Shown here piece by piece: positions 7,834 through 16,410 of a stretch of DNA of 64,000 nt; the first letter of the stretch is position 1, and the number at the start of each line of letters is the position of its first letter. The stretch comes from JBBROS01 sp965260995 (GTDB lineage: Bacteria > Pseudomonadota > Alphaproteobacteria > Acetobacterales > Acetobacteraceae), in the NCBI GenBank assembly GCA_965260995.1, contig CBDHCD010000001.1, positions 682,001 to 746,000 on the forward strand, given 5' to 3'. The translations under genes and the position numbers were made by a program. Under the pieces are notes generated by a model. It ran no database searches and had not been told where the DNA came from. It saw only the letters and a program-made list of their open reading frames with translations.

Positions 7834-8628
7834 ATGACGGCGCTGGCGTTGCAACAGGTCGAGGTCACGTTCCCGGGCCGTGGCGGCGCTTACGTCGCCG
7901 TCCGCGACACCACGCTCCACGTCGGCGAGGGCGAGTTCGTGTCCGTCGTCGGCCCCACCGGCTGCGGCAAGAGCACGCTGCTCAACCTGGCCGCCGGGCT
8001 GCTGTCCCCCACGAAAGGCACGGTCGAGGTGCTGGGCCAGCCGCTCGCCGGCATCAACCGGCGGGCCGGCTACCTGTTCCAGTCGGACAGCCTGATGCCG
8101 TGGCGCTCCGCCCGCGACAACGTCGCCGCCGGCCCGGCCTTCGCCGGCGCGTCGCGCGCCGAGGCGCGGGCCGCCGCGGACGCGTGGCTGGCCCGCGTCG
8201 GCCTGGCCGGGCACGGCGCGAAGTACCCCCACCAGATGAGCGGCGGCATGAGGAAGCGCGCGCAACTGGCGCAGACGCTGGTGCTCGACCCGCCGATCCT
8301 GCTGATGGACGAGCCGTTCAGCGCGCTGGACGTGCAGACCCGGCAGATGATGGAGAACGAGCTGCTCGCCCTGTGGCAAGCCAACCGCAAGTCGGTGCTG
8401 TTCATCACCCACGACCTTGAGGAAGCGATCAGCCTCAGCGATCGCGTGGTGGTGCTGTCGGCCGGGCCGGGCACCCGCCCCATCGCCGAGTTCGCCATCG
8501 ACCTGCCCCGCCCGCGCGACGTGGCCGAGATCCGCCTGACGCCCGCGTTCCAGTCGGTGCAGGAGCGCATCTGGGCCGTGCTGCGCGACGAGGTGGTCAA
8601 AGCCTACCAGGGCGCGCGCGCCGCATGA
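7834..8628 (+). CDS. ABC transporter ATPase, nitrate/sulfonate/taurine type
   Basis: The 264-residue nucleotide-binding subunit has Walker A GPTGCGKST, Q-loop in YLFQSDSLMPW, signature SGGMRKRAQLAQTL, Walker B LLMDEPFSALD and H-loop FITHDLEEA. The length and the Q-loop sequence match the SsuB/TauB/NrtD group. The start chosen is the ATG at 7834, preceded by GGGGAGG. In-frame sequence upstream is non-conserved. It overlaps the permease start by 4 bp (ATGA), and a binding-protein gene lies 1.9 kb downstream, so the three make one importer. The substrate is unknown. Confidence 0.92.
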   Translation: MTALALQQVEVTFPGRGGAYVAVRDTTLHVGEGEFVSVVGPTGCGKSTLLNLAAGLLSPTKGTVEVLGQPLAGINRRAGYLFQSDSLMPWRSARDNVAAGPAFAGASRAEARAAADAWLARVGLAGHGAKYPHQMSGGMRKRAQLAQTLVLDPPILLMDEPFSALDVQTRQMMENELLALWQANRKSVLFITHDLEEAISLSDRVVVLSAGPGTRPIAEFAIDLPRPRDVAEIRLTPAFQSVQERIWAVLRDEVVKAYQGARAA

Positions 8629-9389
8629 TCATTCTCGGCCGCCTGGCCATCGCCGCCGCCATCTTGCTCGCCTGGCAGGTCGGCACCAGCACCGGGATCC
8701 TGCCGCCGCTGTTCTTCGGCCGCCCGGCGCGGATCGCCGCCGTGATCTACGACTGGTTCGCCACCGGCTCGATCTGGCCGCACCTGGCCGTGACCATCGC
8801 CGAGACGCTGATGGCGTTCGCGAGCGGGGCGGCGGCGGGCGTGGCCGCCGGCCTCTGGCTCGGCCTCAGCCCGCGCACCCAGGCCGTGCTGTCGCCGTTC
8901 ATCAACGCGGCCAACGCCATGCCGCGGGTGATCCTGGCTCCCATCTTTGCCATGTGGTTCGGCCTCGGCATGGCCAGCAAGGTCGCCCTCGGCTTCACGC
9001 TCGTGTTCTTCATCGTCTTCTTCAACGTGCTGCAAGGCGTGCGCGAGGTCAGCCCGACCGTGCTCAACGGCACGAGGATGCTGGGCGCGTCGCGGCGGCA
9101 GCTCGTGCGGCACGTCTACCTGCCGGCGGCGCTGAGCTGGGTGTTCAGCTCGCTGCACGTCTCGGTGGGCATGGCGTTCGTCGGCGCGGTGATCGGCGAG
9201 TACCTCGGCAGCGCCGCCGGGCTGGGCTACTTGATCTTGCAGGCGGAAGGCGTGTTCGACGTGGACACCGTGTTCGCCGGCATCGTGGTGCTGACCGCCT
9301 GCGCCCTGCTGCTGGACGCCTGCGTCAGCCTGGCGGAGTCCCGGCTGCTGGTGTGGCAGCCGCGGGCGGACGCCTCCAAGGGCATCTGA
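8625..9389 (+). CDS. ABC transporter permease, nitrate/sulfonate/taurine type
   Basis: The 254-residue integral membrane subunit has about six hydrophobic segments. The ATPase-coupling loop is visible as GTRMLGASRRQLVRHVYLPAA (a variant of the EAA motif). The N-terminal half has LSPFINAANAMPRVILAPIF, as in SsuC/TauC proteins. Its ATG overlaps the ATPase stop (ATGA), indicating translational coupling. It would form a homodimer in the inner membrane with two ATPase subunits. Confidence 0.92.
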   Translation: MIILGRLAIAAAILLAWQVGTSTGILPPLFFGRPARIAAVIYDWFATGSIWPHLAVTIAETLMAFASGAAAGVAAGLWLGLSPRTQAVLSPFINAANAMPRVILAPIFAMWFGLGMASKVALGFTLVFFIVFFNVLQGVREVSPTVLNGTRMLGASRRQLVRHVYLPAALSWVFSSLHVSVGMAFVGAVIGEYLGSAAGLGYLILQAEGVFDVDTVFAGIVVLTACALLLDACVSLAESRLLVWQPRADASKGI

Positions 9390-9404
9390 AGGGCGCGGCC
9401 GGCC

Positions 9405-10016
9405 ATGAGCCTCGATTTCCTGCTCACCTCCCTGATCGTCGTCGCCTCGCCCGGCACCGGAGTGCTCTACACGTTGTCCACCGCCTTCTCCCGCGGCGCG
9501 CGGGCCAGCGTCGTGGCCGCGTTCGGCTGCACCCTCGGCATCGTCCCGCACATGGCGGCGGCGGTCACGGGCCTCGCCGCCGTCCTGCACGCCAGCGCCG
9601 TCGCCTTCCACGCCCTCAAGTGCGCCGGCGTGGCCTACCTGCTCTACATGGCCTGGGCCACCCTGCGCGAGCACGGCCCGCTCGTCGTCGAGACGCAGGC
9701 CGCGCCCCGCTCCGCCAGCCGGGTGATCGGGACCGCCATCCTGATCAACGCGCTCAACCCGAAGCTGTCGATCTTCTTCCTCGCGTTCCTGCCGCAGTTC
9801 GTGGGCGCCGGCGAGCCGCACCCGCTGCGGCGCGTGATGACGCTCGGCGCCGTGTTCATGCTGCTCACCTTCGCCGTGTTCGTCGCCTACGGCGTGTTCG
9901 CCGCGTCCGTTCGGCGGCACGTCATCTCGAAGCCGCGGGTGCTGGGCTGGATGCGGCGCGCCTTCGCCGGGGCGTTCGCGGCCCTCGGGGTCAAGCTGGC
10001 GCTCGCGGAGCGGTAG
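9405..10016 (+). CDS. LysE/RhtB-family amino-acid exporter
   Basis: The product is 203 residues with about six hydrophobic helices and the family landmarks: VASPGTGVLYTLSTAFSRGARAS near residue 15-37, KCAGVAYLLYMAWATLRE, and ILINALNPKLSIFFLAFLPQ in the middle. LysE/RhtB proteins export amino acids or related metabolites. It begins 15 bp after the ABC permease and is followed without a gap by the GNAT gene, so it is probably in the importer transcript. Placing an exporter inside an importer operon is unusual, and the substrate link is unknown. Confidence 0.88.
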   Translation: MSLDFLLTSLIVVASPGTGVLYTLSTAFSRGARASVVAAFGCTLGIVPHMAAAVTGLAAVLHASAVAFHALKCAGVAYLLYMAWATLREHGPLVVETQAAPRSASRVIGTAILINALNPKLSIFFLAFLPQFVGAGEPHPLRRVMTLGAVFMLLTFAVFVAYGVFAASVRRHVISKPRVLGWMRRAFAGAFAALGVKLALAER

Positions 10017-10484
10017 GTGGCGCGCCGCCTCGCCGCCGTCTCCGATCGCCCGGAGCTGGCCTCGCTCGTCGCCCGCTGGCGTGTGGACGCTTTCTTCAAT
10101 CACGCCGGCGGCTACACGGTCGAACAGATGACGGCGCTGATCCAGGAACCGCTGGTTGGTCCGAAGGAGACCTTCGTCCTGTTCGACGAGGGCCGGCCGG
10201 TCGGCACCGCGGGCGTGGTGCGCCAGGACCTGGACGCGCGGCCCGATCTCACGCCGTGGCTCGCCGGGCTGTTCGTGCTGCCCGGGTTCCGCCGCCGCGG
10301 CCACGCCGCCGCGCTGGTCCGGCGCGCGGAGGCGTTCGCGCGGGCGGCCTCCGTGCCGGTGCTGTGGCTCTACACGGCGACGGCCGAGCCGCTCTACGCC
10401 CGCCTCGGTTGGGAGCGCGCGGGGGTCGAGCAGGAGAGCGGCCACCGGGTCGTGCTGATGCGGCGGTTGCTGTCCGAGGCGTGA
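10017..10484 (+). CDS. GNAT-family N-acetyltransferase
   Basis: The 155-residue product has the GNAT acetyl-CoA-binding core: LAGLFVLPGFRRRGHAAALV (motif A, with the Q/RxxGxG/A loop as RRRGHAA), and VLWLYTATAEPLYARLGWER (motif B, ending in the usual YxxxGF/W-like helix). A GTG start immediately follows the TAG of the LysE-type gene, with no spacing, so it is almost certainly translated by coupling. The acceptor is unknown. An amine imported or exported by the neighbours would fit, but this is inference. Confidence 0.85.
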   Translation: MARRLAAVSDRPELASLVARWRVDAFFNHAGGYTVEQMTALIQEPLVGPKETFVLFDEGRPVGTAGVVRQDLDARPDLTPWLAGLFVLPGFRRRGHAAALVRRAEAFARAASVPVLWLYTATAEPLYARLGWERAGVEQESGHRVVLMRRLLSEA

Positions 10485-10530
10485 CGACCGCCTCACCACC
10501 GCCTAAACTGGGCAAAACGGAGGAACAACC

Positions 10531-11550
10531 ATGCTGACCCGACGCACCGCCCTGCTCGCCGCCGCCGCGCCCCTGGCCGCCGCCCCCTTGGCCCTATCCT
10601 CCCTAGCCCGGCCCGCCCTCGCGCAGTCCCGCGCCCGCGTCCGCTTCGCCGGCGGCGGCATCGCCCTTTACGGCTACATGCCGTTCTTTGTCTGCCTGGG
10701 CCGGGACCTGTTCGCCAAGCATGGTGTCGAGGCCGAGGTCGCGCAGTTCCCCGGCGGCTCGCGCGCCATGCAGGCCGTGCTGGGCGGCAGCTCCGACGTG
10801 GCGTGCGGCTACTACGAGCACACCATCCAGATGGCGGCCAAGGGCGCCAAGCTCACCGCCTTCGTGCTGCAGGCGCGCAACAGCGGCCTCGTGCTCGGTG
10901 TTCGCGAGGCGCTGGCCGGCGAGATCAACTCAGCCGCCGACCTCAAGGGCCGCAAGGTGGGCGTGTCCGCGCCGGGCTCCGCCACCCACATGTTCCTGAT
11001 GCAGTTGCTGGCCAAGGCCGGGCTGAAGCCGACGGACGCGGCGGCGATCGGCGTCGGCACCACGCAGACGGCGATGAGCTCGTTCGAGCGCGGCGAGATC
11101 GACGGGCTCAGCTTGTTCGACCCGATCATCGCCGACCTGGAGCAGCGCGGCGAGATCAAGATCATCGCCGACGCCCGCGACAGCCAGGGCACGCAGGAGA
11201 TCTTCGGCGGCCCCTACGCCAGCGGCTGCCTTTACGCCGAGGCGGGCTGGCTGCCGAAGAACGAGGCGCGCGCGCGCGGGGCGGCGGCGGCGATCGTGGA
11301 AGCGGTCGAGTTCCTCAAGACCGCGACCGCCGAGCAGGCACTGGGCGCGTTGCAGGCCGGGATGTGCGCCGTCGGCCAGGATGTGTGCGTGAGCGCCTTC
11401 GAGCGCAACAAGGACGCCTACCAGCACGACGGCCGGGTGCAGCCGGCGATGGCGCGGACGGTGGAGCGGATGCTGGCCAGCTTCAACCCCGCCGTCGCCG
11501 AGGCCCACGTCGACCTCGCCGCCACCTACACCTACCGCTTCGTCGGCTGA
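10531..11550 (+). CDS. ABC transporter substrate-binding protein, NMT1/THI5-like
   Basis: This 339-residue periplasmic protein has an N-terminal export signal (TRRTALLAAAAPLAAAPLAL ... ALAQS). The twin arginine suggests Tat export, and the cleavage site is likely after ALA. The mature part has the NMT1/SsuA pattern: YMPFFVCLGRDLFAKHGVEA near the start, FPGGSRAMQAVLGGSSDVACG, and LKGRKVGVSAPGSATHMFL. A GGAGGAACAACC ribosome site precedes the ATG. It is the binding component for the ATPase/permease pair upstream, separated from them by the LysE and GNAT genes. Confidence 0.9.
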   Translation: MLTRRTALLAAAAPLAAAPLALSSLARPALAQSRARVRFAGGGIALYGYMPFFVCLGRDLFAKHGVEAEVAQFPGGSRAMQAVLGGSSDVACGYYEHTIQMAAKGAKLTAFVLQARNSGLVLGVREALAGEINSAADLKGRKVGVSAPGSATHMFLMQLLAKAGLKPTDAAAIGVGTTQTAMSSFERGEIDGLSLFDPIIADLEQRGEIKIIADARDSQGTQEIFGGPYASGCLYAEAGWLPKNEARARGAAAAIVEAVEFLKTATAEQALGALQAGMCAVGQDVCVSAFERNKDAYQHDGRVQPAMARTVERMLASFNPAVAEAHVDLAATYTYRFVG

Positions 11551-11567
11551 CCCCGGGAGACCCGTTC

Positions 11568-11768
11568 ATGCCCTACGACCTGCGCATCCCCGGCCAGCCG
11601 TCCCGGCCGTTCCACACCGAGGCCGAGGCCGTCGCGGCGGCGCGCGAGGCGCTGCTCGCGGACCCGGACGCCGAGCCCGAGATCTTCGACACCTCGACCG
11701 GCAAGCCCTGCGCCCCCGCCGCCAGCAAGAGCTGGCGCGAGGAGCTGGCGTCGCGCACCGGGTTCTGA
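11568..11768 (+). CDS. Small conserved-type protein of unknown function
   Basis: This is a 66-residue protein starting at an ATG preceded by CGGGAGACC, 17 bp after the binding-protein stop. It starts MPYDLRIPGQPSRPFHTEAE, has an alanine-rich helix and ends in KSWREELASRTGF. There is no signal peptide or membrane segment. I do not recognise a family. The good ribosome site and operon position support it as a real gene. Confidence 0.6.
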   Translation: MPYDLRIPGQPSRPFHTEAEAVAAAREALLADPDAEPEIFDTSTGKPCAPAASKSWREELASRTGF

Positions 11769-11852
11769 CGGCCGCGGCCGGTCCGGATCGTCGCCGGGAT
11801 GGGCTTGACGCCGCGGCGGGGCGGCGTTACGTCCGCGCTCCACCGCACGGCT

Positions 11853-11939
11853 GCCCAGGTGGCGGAATTGGTAGACGCGCAGGTTTCAGGTACCTGTGAC
11901 CGCAAGGTTGTGAAAGTTCGAGTCTTTTCCTGGGCACCA
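11853..11939 (+). tRNA. tRNA-Leu (anticodon CAG)
   Basis: The acceptor strands GCCCAGG and CCTGGGC pair, followed by discriminator A and an encoded CCA (11937-11939). The anticodon stem CAGGT/ACCTG encloses the loop TTCAGGT with anticodon CAG. A long variable arm (about GTGACCGCAAGGTTGTG) marks a class II tRNA, and the T-loop GTTCGAGTC is intact. Confidence 0.95.
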
Positions 11940-11947
11940 GCCGCGGT

Positions 11948-12601
11948 ATGACAGTGACGCAGTTCCAGCAGAACGGCACCATCCACCTGCATCGGCACGA
12001 CCTGCCCGAGGGCCTGTCCCTCGGTCCGGTCGTCGCCGTCGACACCGAGACCATGGGCCTCAACCCGCACCGTGACCGTCTCTGCCTGGTGCAGATGTCG
12101 GGTGGCGACGGGGTGGCGCACTTGGTGCAGCTGATCCCCGCCTCGCTCGGCGGCCGCGGCTACCAAGCGCCGAACCTGGCCCGGATGCTGGCCGACCCGG
12201 GCGTCACCAAGCTGATGCATTTCGCCCGCTTCGACGTGGCCGTGCTGCAACAGGCGCTCGGCGTCGCCGTCGCCCCCGTCCGCTGCACCAAGATCGCGGC
12301 CAAGCTGGTCCGCACCTTCACCGACCGGCACGGCCTCAAGGACCTGTGCCGCGAACTGCTGGGCGTCGACCTGTCGAAGCAGCAGCAAACGTCCGACTGG
12401 GGTGCCGTGGACCTCAGCTCGGAGCAGATGGCCTACGCCGCGTCCGACGTGCTGCACTTGCACGCCTTGTGGGCCCGGCTCGACGCCTTGCTCGAACGCG
12501 AAGGCCGCCGCGACCTGGCGCAGGCCTGCTTCGACTTCCTCCCCGCCCGCTGCCGCCTCGACCTGCTCGGCTACGAGGACCCGGACATCTTCCGGCATTG
12601 A
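11948..12601 (+). CDS. rnd: Ribonuclease D-like 3'-5' exoribonuclease
   Basis: The 217-residue DEDDy exonuclease has Exo I in VAVDTETMGLNPHRDRLCLV, Exo II in LMHFARFDVAVLQ and Exo III in YAASDVLHLHALW, with the Tyr and Asp of the DEDDy class. It is shorter than E. coli RNase D (about 375) because it lacks the HRDC domains, as is common in alphaproteobacteria. It acts in tRNA 3'-end trimming and lies 9 bp downstream of tRNA-Leu, possibly on the same transcript. Confidence 0.9.
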   Translation: MTVTQFQQNGTIHLHRHDLPEGLSLGPVVAVDTETMGLNPHRDRLCLVQMSGGDGVAHLVQLIPASLGGRGYQAPNLARMLADPGVTKLMHFARFDVAVLQQALGVAVAPVRCTKIAAKLVRTFTDRHGLKDLCRELLGVDLSKQQQTSDWGAVDLSSEQMAYAASDVLHLHALWARLDALLEREGRRDLAQACFDFLPARCRLDLLGYEDPDIFRH

Positions 12602-12720
12602 CGCGCGGCCGGCTCGCGCGCGGCCGGCACGACTGGCGCGCCGTTGTCCGGGGCGGATGAGCGCCGGGCTTGCAGGGCTCCGGGGCGGGACGCATGATCG
12701 GGCCGTTGACGAGGGACGAC

Positions 12721-13077
12721 ATGGCCGGACCAGAAGCAGACTACCGCGCCTTCCTGCAGCAGGGCCGCTTCATGATCCAGCGCAGCCGCTCCACCGGCCG
12801 CCACGTGTTCTACCCGCGCGTCGCCGTGCCCGGCACCGGGGAGCGTGACCTCGAATGGGTCGAGGCTTGCGGGCGCGCCACCGTCTACGCCATCACCGTC
12901 AACCGCGCCCGCGACGCCACCTACAACCTGGCCCTGGTCGACCTCGACGAGGGTCCGCGCATGATGACCCGCATCGAGGGCGCGGAAACCGTCCCGATCG
13001 GCACCAAGGTCCAGGCCCGCATCATCGAGGACGCGGGCGCGCCCTTGGTCGTGTTCGTGCCGGACGACGCCGCGTGA
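12721..13077 (+). CDS. DUF35 OB-fold protein (degenerate zinc ribbon), acyl-CoA partner protein
   Basis: The 118-residue product resembles the DUF35 family: an N-terminal rubredoxin-like zinc ribbon followed by an OB-fold that binds acyl-CoA and docks onto thiolase-like enzymes. The OB part is clear (WVEACGRATVYAITVNRA, VPIGTKVQARI). The ribbon region (FMIQRSRSTGRHVFYPRVAV) has lost the usual CxxC pairs. The ATG at 12721 is chosen because GAGGGA lies 4 bp before it. In-frame ATGs upstream lack such a site. It overlaps the thiolase-like gene in a GTGA, which implies co-translation and a complex. Confidence 0.75.
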   Translation: MAGPEADYRAFLQQGRFMIQRSRSTGRHVFYPRVAVPGTGERDLEWVEACGRATVYAITVNRARDATYNLALVDLDEGPRMMTRIEGAETVPIGTKVQARIIEDAGAPLVVFVPDDAA

Positions 13078-14213
13078 GCCTGCGCGGCCAGGCCGCCATC
13101 GTCGGCATCGGCGCCGCCGGCTGCGGTGAGGCGCCGGGGCGGACGGCGACCGAGCTGATGGCCGAGGCCGCGCTCGCTGCCATCGGGGACGCCGGCCTCA
13201 AGCTCGCCGACATCGACGGCGTGTTCGCCGCCACCAGCACACACGCCTTTCCTACGCTGAGCGTGTCCGAGTACCTCGGCCTCAAGCCGCGCTACCAGGA
13301 CGGCACCAACATCGGCGGGTCGAGCTTCGAGGCGCACCTGCTCGGCGCGGCGATGGCGCTGGCCGCCGGGCAGTGCGACGCGGCGCTGATTTGCTACGGC
13401 AGCAACCAGCGCACCGCCGGGGGGCGTCTCGTCTCCATGAGCGAGCCGCAGCCGCACGAGGTGCCCTACAGGCCGCGCCACCCGATCACCGCCTACGCGC
13501 TGGCCGCCAGCCGCCACATGCACGAGTTCGGCACCACCCGCGCCATGCTGGCCGAGGTGGCGGTGGCCGCGCGGGCCTGGGCCAACCTCAACCCGGACGC
13601 CTTCGCCCGCGGCCCGCTCAGCCTCGGTGACGTGCTGGGCAGCCGCATGATCAGCGACCCGCTGACCACGCGGGACTGCTGCCTGGTGACCGACGGCGGC
13701 GGCGCCTGCGTGCTGGTCCGCGCCGAGCGCGCCCGCGACCTGCCGCGCCGCCCCGCCTACGTGCTGGGCGCGGCCACGGCCGGCTGGCACCGCGCGGTGA
13801 TGTGCATGCCGGACCTGGTCATCACCGCCGCGACCGAGAGCGGGGCGCGCGCCTACGCCATGGCCGAGGTGACGCCCGCCGACATCCGGCTCGCGATGCT
13901 CTACGACGCGTTCACCATCAACACGATCCTGTTCCTCGAGGACCTCGGCTTCTGCGCCAAGGGCGAGGGCGGCTTGTTCGTGCAGGGCGGCGCGATCGCG
14001 CCCGGCGGACGCCTGGCCGTCAACACCAACGGCGGCGGCCTGTCCTGCGTCCATCCGGGCATGTACGGCATGTTCCTGATCCTCGAAGCCGTCACCCAAC
14101 TGCGCGGCGACGCGGGCGGGCGACAGGTGCCCGACCTCGAACTCGCCCTCGTCCACGGCAACGGCGGCACGCTCAGCAGCCAGTGCACCGCCATCCTCGG
14201 CACCTCGGCGTGA
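13074..14213 (+). CDS. Thiolase-superfamily protein (SCP2/Ltp-like) lacking the nucleophilic cysteine
   Basis: The 379-residue product has the thiolase fold pattern (AAIVGIGAAGCGEAPGRT start, NTNGGGLSCVHPGMYGMF with the conserved HPG). Where thiolases carry the acylated Cys (about residue 83), it reads NIGGSSFEAH. The C-terminal CxG region reads VHGNGGTLSSQ. Normal Claisen thiolysis is therefore unlikely. Cysteine-less relatives paired with DUF35 proteins include retro-aldolases of steroid side-chain breakdown (Ltp2 with ChsH2), a precedent for this pair. The start is a GTG overlapping the DUF35 stop. It is followed at 14 bp by the acyl-CoA synthetase. Confidence 0.82.
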   Translation: MSLRGQAAIVGIGAAGCGEAPGRTATELMAEAALAAIGDAGLKLADIDGVFAATSTHAFPTLSVSEYLGLKPRYQDGTNIGGSSFEAHLLGAAMALAAGQCDAALICYGSNQRTAGGRLVSMSEPQPHEVPYRPRHPITAYALAASRHMHEFGTTRAMLAEVAVAARAWANLNPDAFARGPLSLGDVLGSRMISDPLTTRDCCLVTDGGGACVLVRAERARDLPRRPAYVLGAATAGWHRAVMCMPDLVITAATESGARAYAMAEVTPADIRLAMLYDAFTINTILFLEDLGFCAKGEGGLFVQGGAIAPGGRLAVNTNGGGLSCVHPGMYGMFLILEAVTQLRGDAGGRQVPDLELALVHGNGGTLSSQCTAILGTSA

Positions 14214-14226
14214 GCCCGCGGCCCCG

Positions 14227-16410
14227 ATGACCGCCGACCGCTACTACCCTCCCGGCTGGCCGCGCGACCGGGCCGGCCCCGCGGCGCCCCCCGGCCCGGC
14301 CGCGAAGCCCGCCGGGCTGACCCGGTTCTCCAGCCTCGACAGCCTGTTGCAGCCGCACAGCGTCGCGGTGCTGGGCGCCAGCAACGACCCGACCCGCATT
14401 GGCGGCCGCCCGATCGACTACATGCTGAAGCAGCGCTTCCAGGGCACCATCCTGCCGGTCAACCCGAACCGCGCCGAGGTGCAGGGGCTGCGGGCCTACG
14501 CCTCGGTCGCCGACCTGCCGGACGCGCCGGACACCGCGATCGTCGCCGTGCCGGCCCCCCTGGCCGTGCAGGCGGTGGAGGACCTCGGCGCGCGCGGGGT
14601 GCAGAGCGCCATCGTGTTCACGGCCGGGTTCGCCGAAACGGACGAGGCGGGCGCGCGGGCGCAGGCGGAGATGCTGAGGGCGGCGGCCCGGCACAACATG
14701 CGCCTGGTCGGCCCCAACTGCCTCGGCCTGTTCAACGCGCGGATCGGCTTCTACCCGATCTTCTCCAGCAGCCTGGAGAACGGCTGGCCCGCGCCGGGCC
14801 GGGTCGGCATCGCCAGCCAGAGCGGCGCCTACGGCACCCACATGTTCGCCATCGCCCGCGCGCGCGGCATCGGCACGCCCGTCTGCGTCACCACCGGCAA
14901 CGAGGGCGACGTCACGGTCGGCGACGTCATCGGCTGGCTGGCCGAGGACCCGGAGACGGACGTGATCGTCGCCTACGCCGAGGGCATCCGCGAGGCGGGC
15001 AGCTTCCTCCAGGCGCTGGAGGCGGCGCGGCAGGTCAGGAAGCCGGTGATCCTGATGAAGGTCGGCACCAGCGCCGTCGGCGCTGACGCGGCGCGCAGCC
15101 ACACCGCGTCCATCGCCGGCGACGACGCCGTGACCGACGCCGTGCTGCGCGAGTTCGGCGTGGTCCGCGCCCGCACCACGGAGGAGATGCTCGACATCGC
15201 CATGACGGCGACCAAGCGCATCTACCCGGTGCCCAACACCCTCGGCGTCGTCACCATCAGCGGCGGCGCGGGCGTGCTGATCTCCGACGCCGCCGAGGCC
15301 GTGGGCCTCGATCTGCCGCCGATGCCGGAGGCGGCGCAGGCGCGGCTCAAGGCGCTGGTGCCGTTCTCCGCCCCGCGCAACCCGGTGGACTGCACCGCGC
15401 AGGCGTTCAACGACGTGTCGCTCGTCGGCCAGTTCATGGACAGCATGGTGGAGGACGGCGGCTATTCGTCGGTGCTGGGCTTCTTCACCCAGGTCGGCGG
15501 CTCGCCGTCCATCGCGCCCCGGCTGCGCCAGCAGCTCCAGGCCGTGCGCGAGCGCCACCCGGACCGGCTCTACGTCCTGTCCGTCGTCGCCCGGCCGGAG
15601 CAGGTGCGGGAGTACGAGGCGGACGGCTTCGTGGTGTTCGAGGACCCGAGCCGGGCCGTGGTCGCGATCGAGGCGATGGGCCGGTTCGGGCGGGCCTTCG
15701 CCGAGGCCGCCACCGTGGCGCCGCCCCGGGTGCCGCGCGTCGCCCTGCCCGCCCGCGCGGCCACGGAAGCGCAGGCCAAGCGCCTGCTCGCCCAGGCCGG
15801 CATCCCGAGCGCGCCCGAGGCGGTGTGCGCCAGCGCCAGCCAGGCCGCCGCCACCGCGGCCGGGTTCGGGGGGCCGGTGGTGATGAAGATCCTGTCGCCC
15901 GACATCGTCCACAAGTCGGAGATCGGCGGCGTGCTGCTGGGCGTGTCCGGCGAGGACGCGGTGCGCCGCGGCTTCGAGACCCTGGTGGAGCGGGCGGCGG
16001 AGGCCGCGCCGCGCGCCCGCATCGAGGGCGTCCTGGTCGCCAAGCAGCTCGGCGGCGGCGTCGAGTGCATCATGGGCATCCAGCAGGACCCGGTGTTCGG
16101 CCCGGTGGCGCTGTTCGGGCTAGGCGGCCTGTTCGTCGAGGTGCTGCGCGACGTGGTGCTGCACCGTTGCCCATTCGGCATCGACGTGGCCGAGCGCATG
16201 ATCCGCGGCATCCGCGGCGCGCCCCTGTTGCTCGGCGCCCGCGGCCGGCCGGCGGCCGACATCGCGGCCCTCGCCGCCATGCTGGCCCGGCTGTCGGTGT
16301 TCGCGGTGCAGGCCGGCCCCGGGCTGCGCGCCATCGACCTCAACCCGGTGCTGGCGCTGCCGGAAGGGGCCTACGCGCTCGACGCGGTGATCGAGGTCGC
16401 CGGGCGATGA
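14227..16410 (+). CDS. ADP-forming acyl-CoA synthetase (fused alpha and beta domains)
   Basis: The 727-residue enzyme has an N-terminal CoA-binding Rossmann domain (SVAVLGASNDPTRIGGRP), succinyl-CoA-synthetase-like domains (LVGPNCLGLFN, GIASQSGAYG) and a phospho-His loop, ARSHTASIAGDD. Its C-terminal ATP-grasp domain is visible in PVVMKILSPDIVHKSEIGGV and GPVALFGLGG. The reaction is acid + CoA + ATP to acyl-CoA + ADP + Pi, or the reverse. The long N-terminal Pro/Ala tail is not conserved, so an internal start is possible. It overlaps the CoA-transferase gene by ATGA, placing it in the acyl-CoA operon. Confidence 0.9.
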   Translation: MTADRYYPPGWPRDRAGPAAPPGPAAKPAGLTRFSSLDSLLQPHSVAVLGASNDPTRIGGRPIDYMLKQRFQGTILPVNPNRAEVQGLRAYASVADLPDAPDTAIVAVPAPLAVQAVEDLGARGVQSAIVFTAGFAETDEAGARAQAEMLRAAARHNMRLVGPNCLGLFNARIGFYPIFSSSLENGWPAPGRVGIASQSGAYGTHMFAIARARGIGTPVCVTTGNEGDVTVGDVIGWLAEDPETDVIVAYAEGIREAGSFLQALEAARQVRKPVILMKVGTSAVGADAARSHTASIAGDDAVTDAVLREFGVVRARTTEEMLDIAMTATKRIYPVPNTLGVVTISGGAGVLISDAAEAVGLDLPPMPEAAQARLKALVPFSAPRNPVDCTAQAFNDVSLVGQFMDSMVEDGGYSSVLGFFTQVGGSPSIAPRLRQQLQAVRERHPDRLYVLSVVARPEQVREYEADGFVVFEDPSRAVVAIEAMGRFGRAFAEAATVAPPRVPRVALPARAATEAQAKRLLAQAGIPSAPEAVCASASQAAATAAGFGGPVVMKILSPDIVHKSEIGGVLLGVSGEDAVRRGFETLVERAAEAAPRARIEGVLVAKQLGGGVECIMGIQQDPVFGPVALFGLGGLFVEVLRDVVLHRCPFGIDVAERMIRGIRGAPLLLGARGRPAADIAALAAMLARLSVFAVQAGPGLRAIDLNPVLALPEGAYALDAVIEVAGR

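Noticed and set aside
8604..10499. 631-codon minus-strand open frame opposite the ABC permease, LysE and GNAT genes
   Set aside because: Low-complexity antisense frame produced by codon bias. All three plus-strand genes are well supported.
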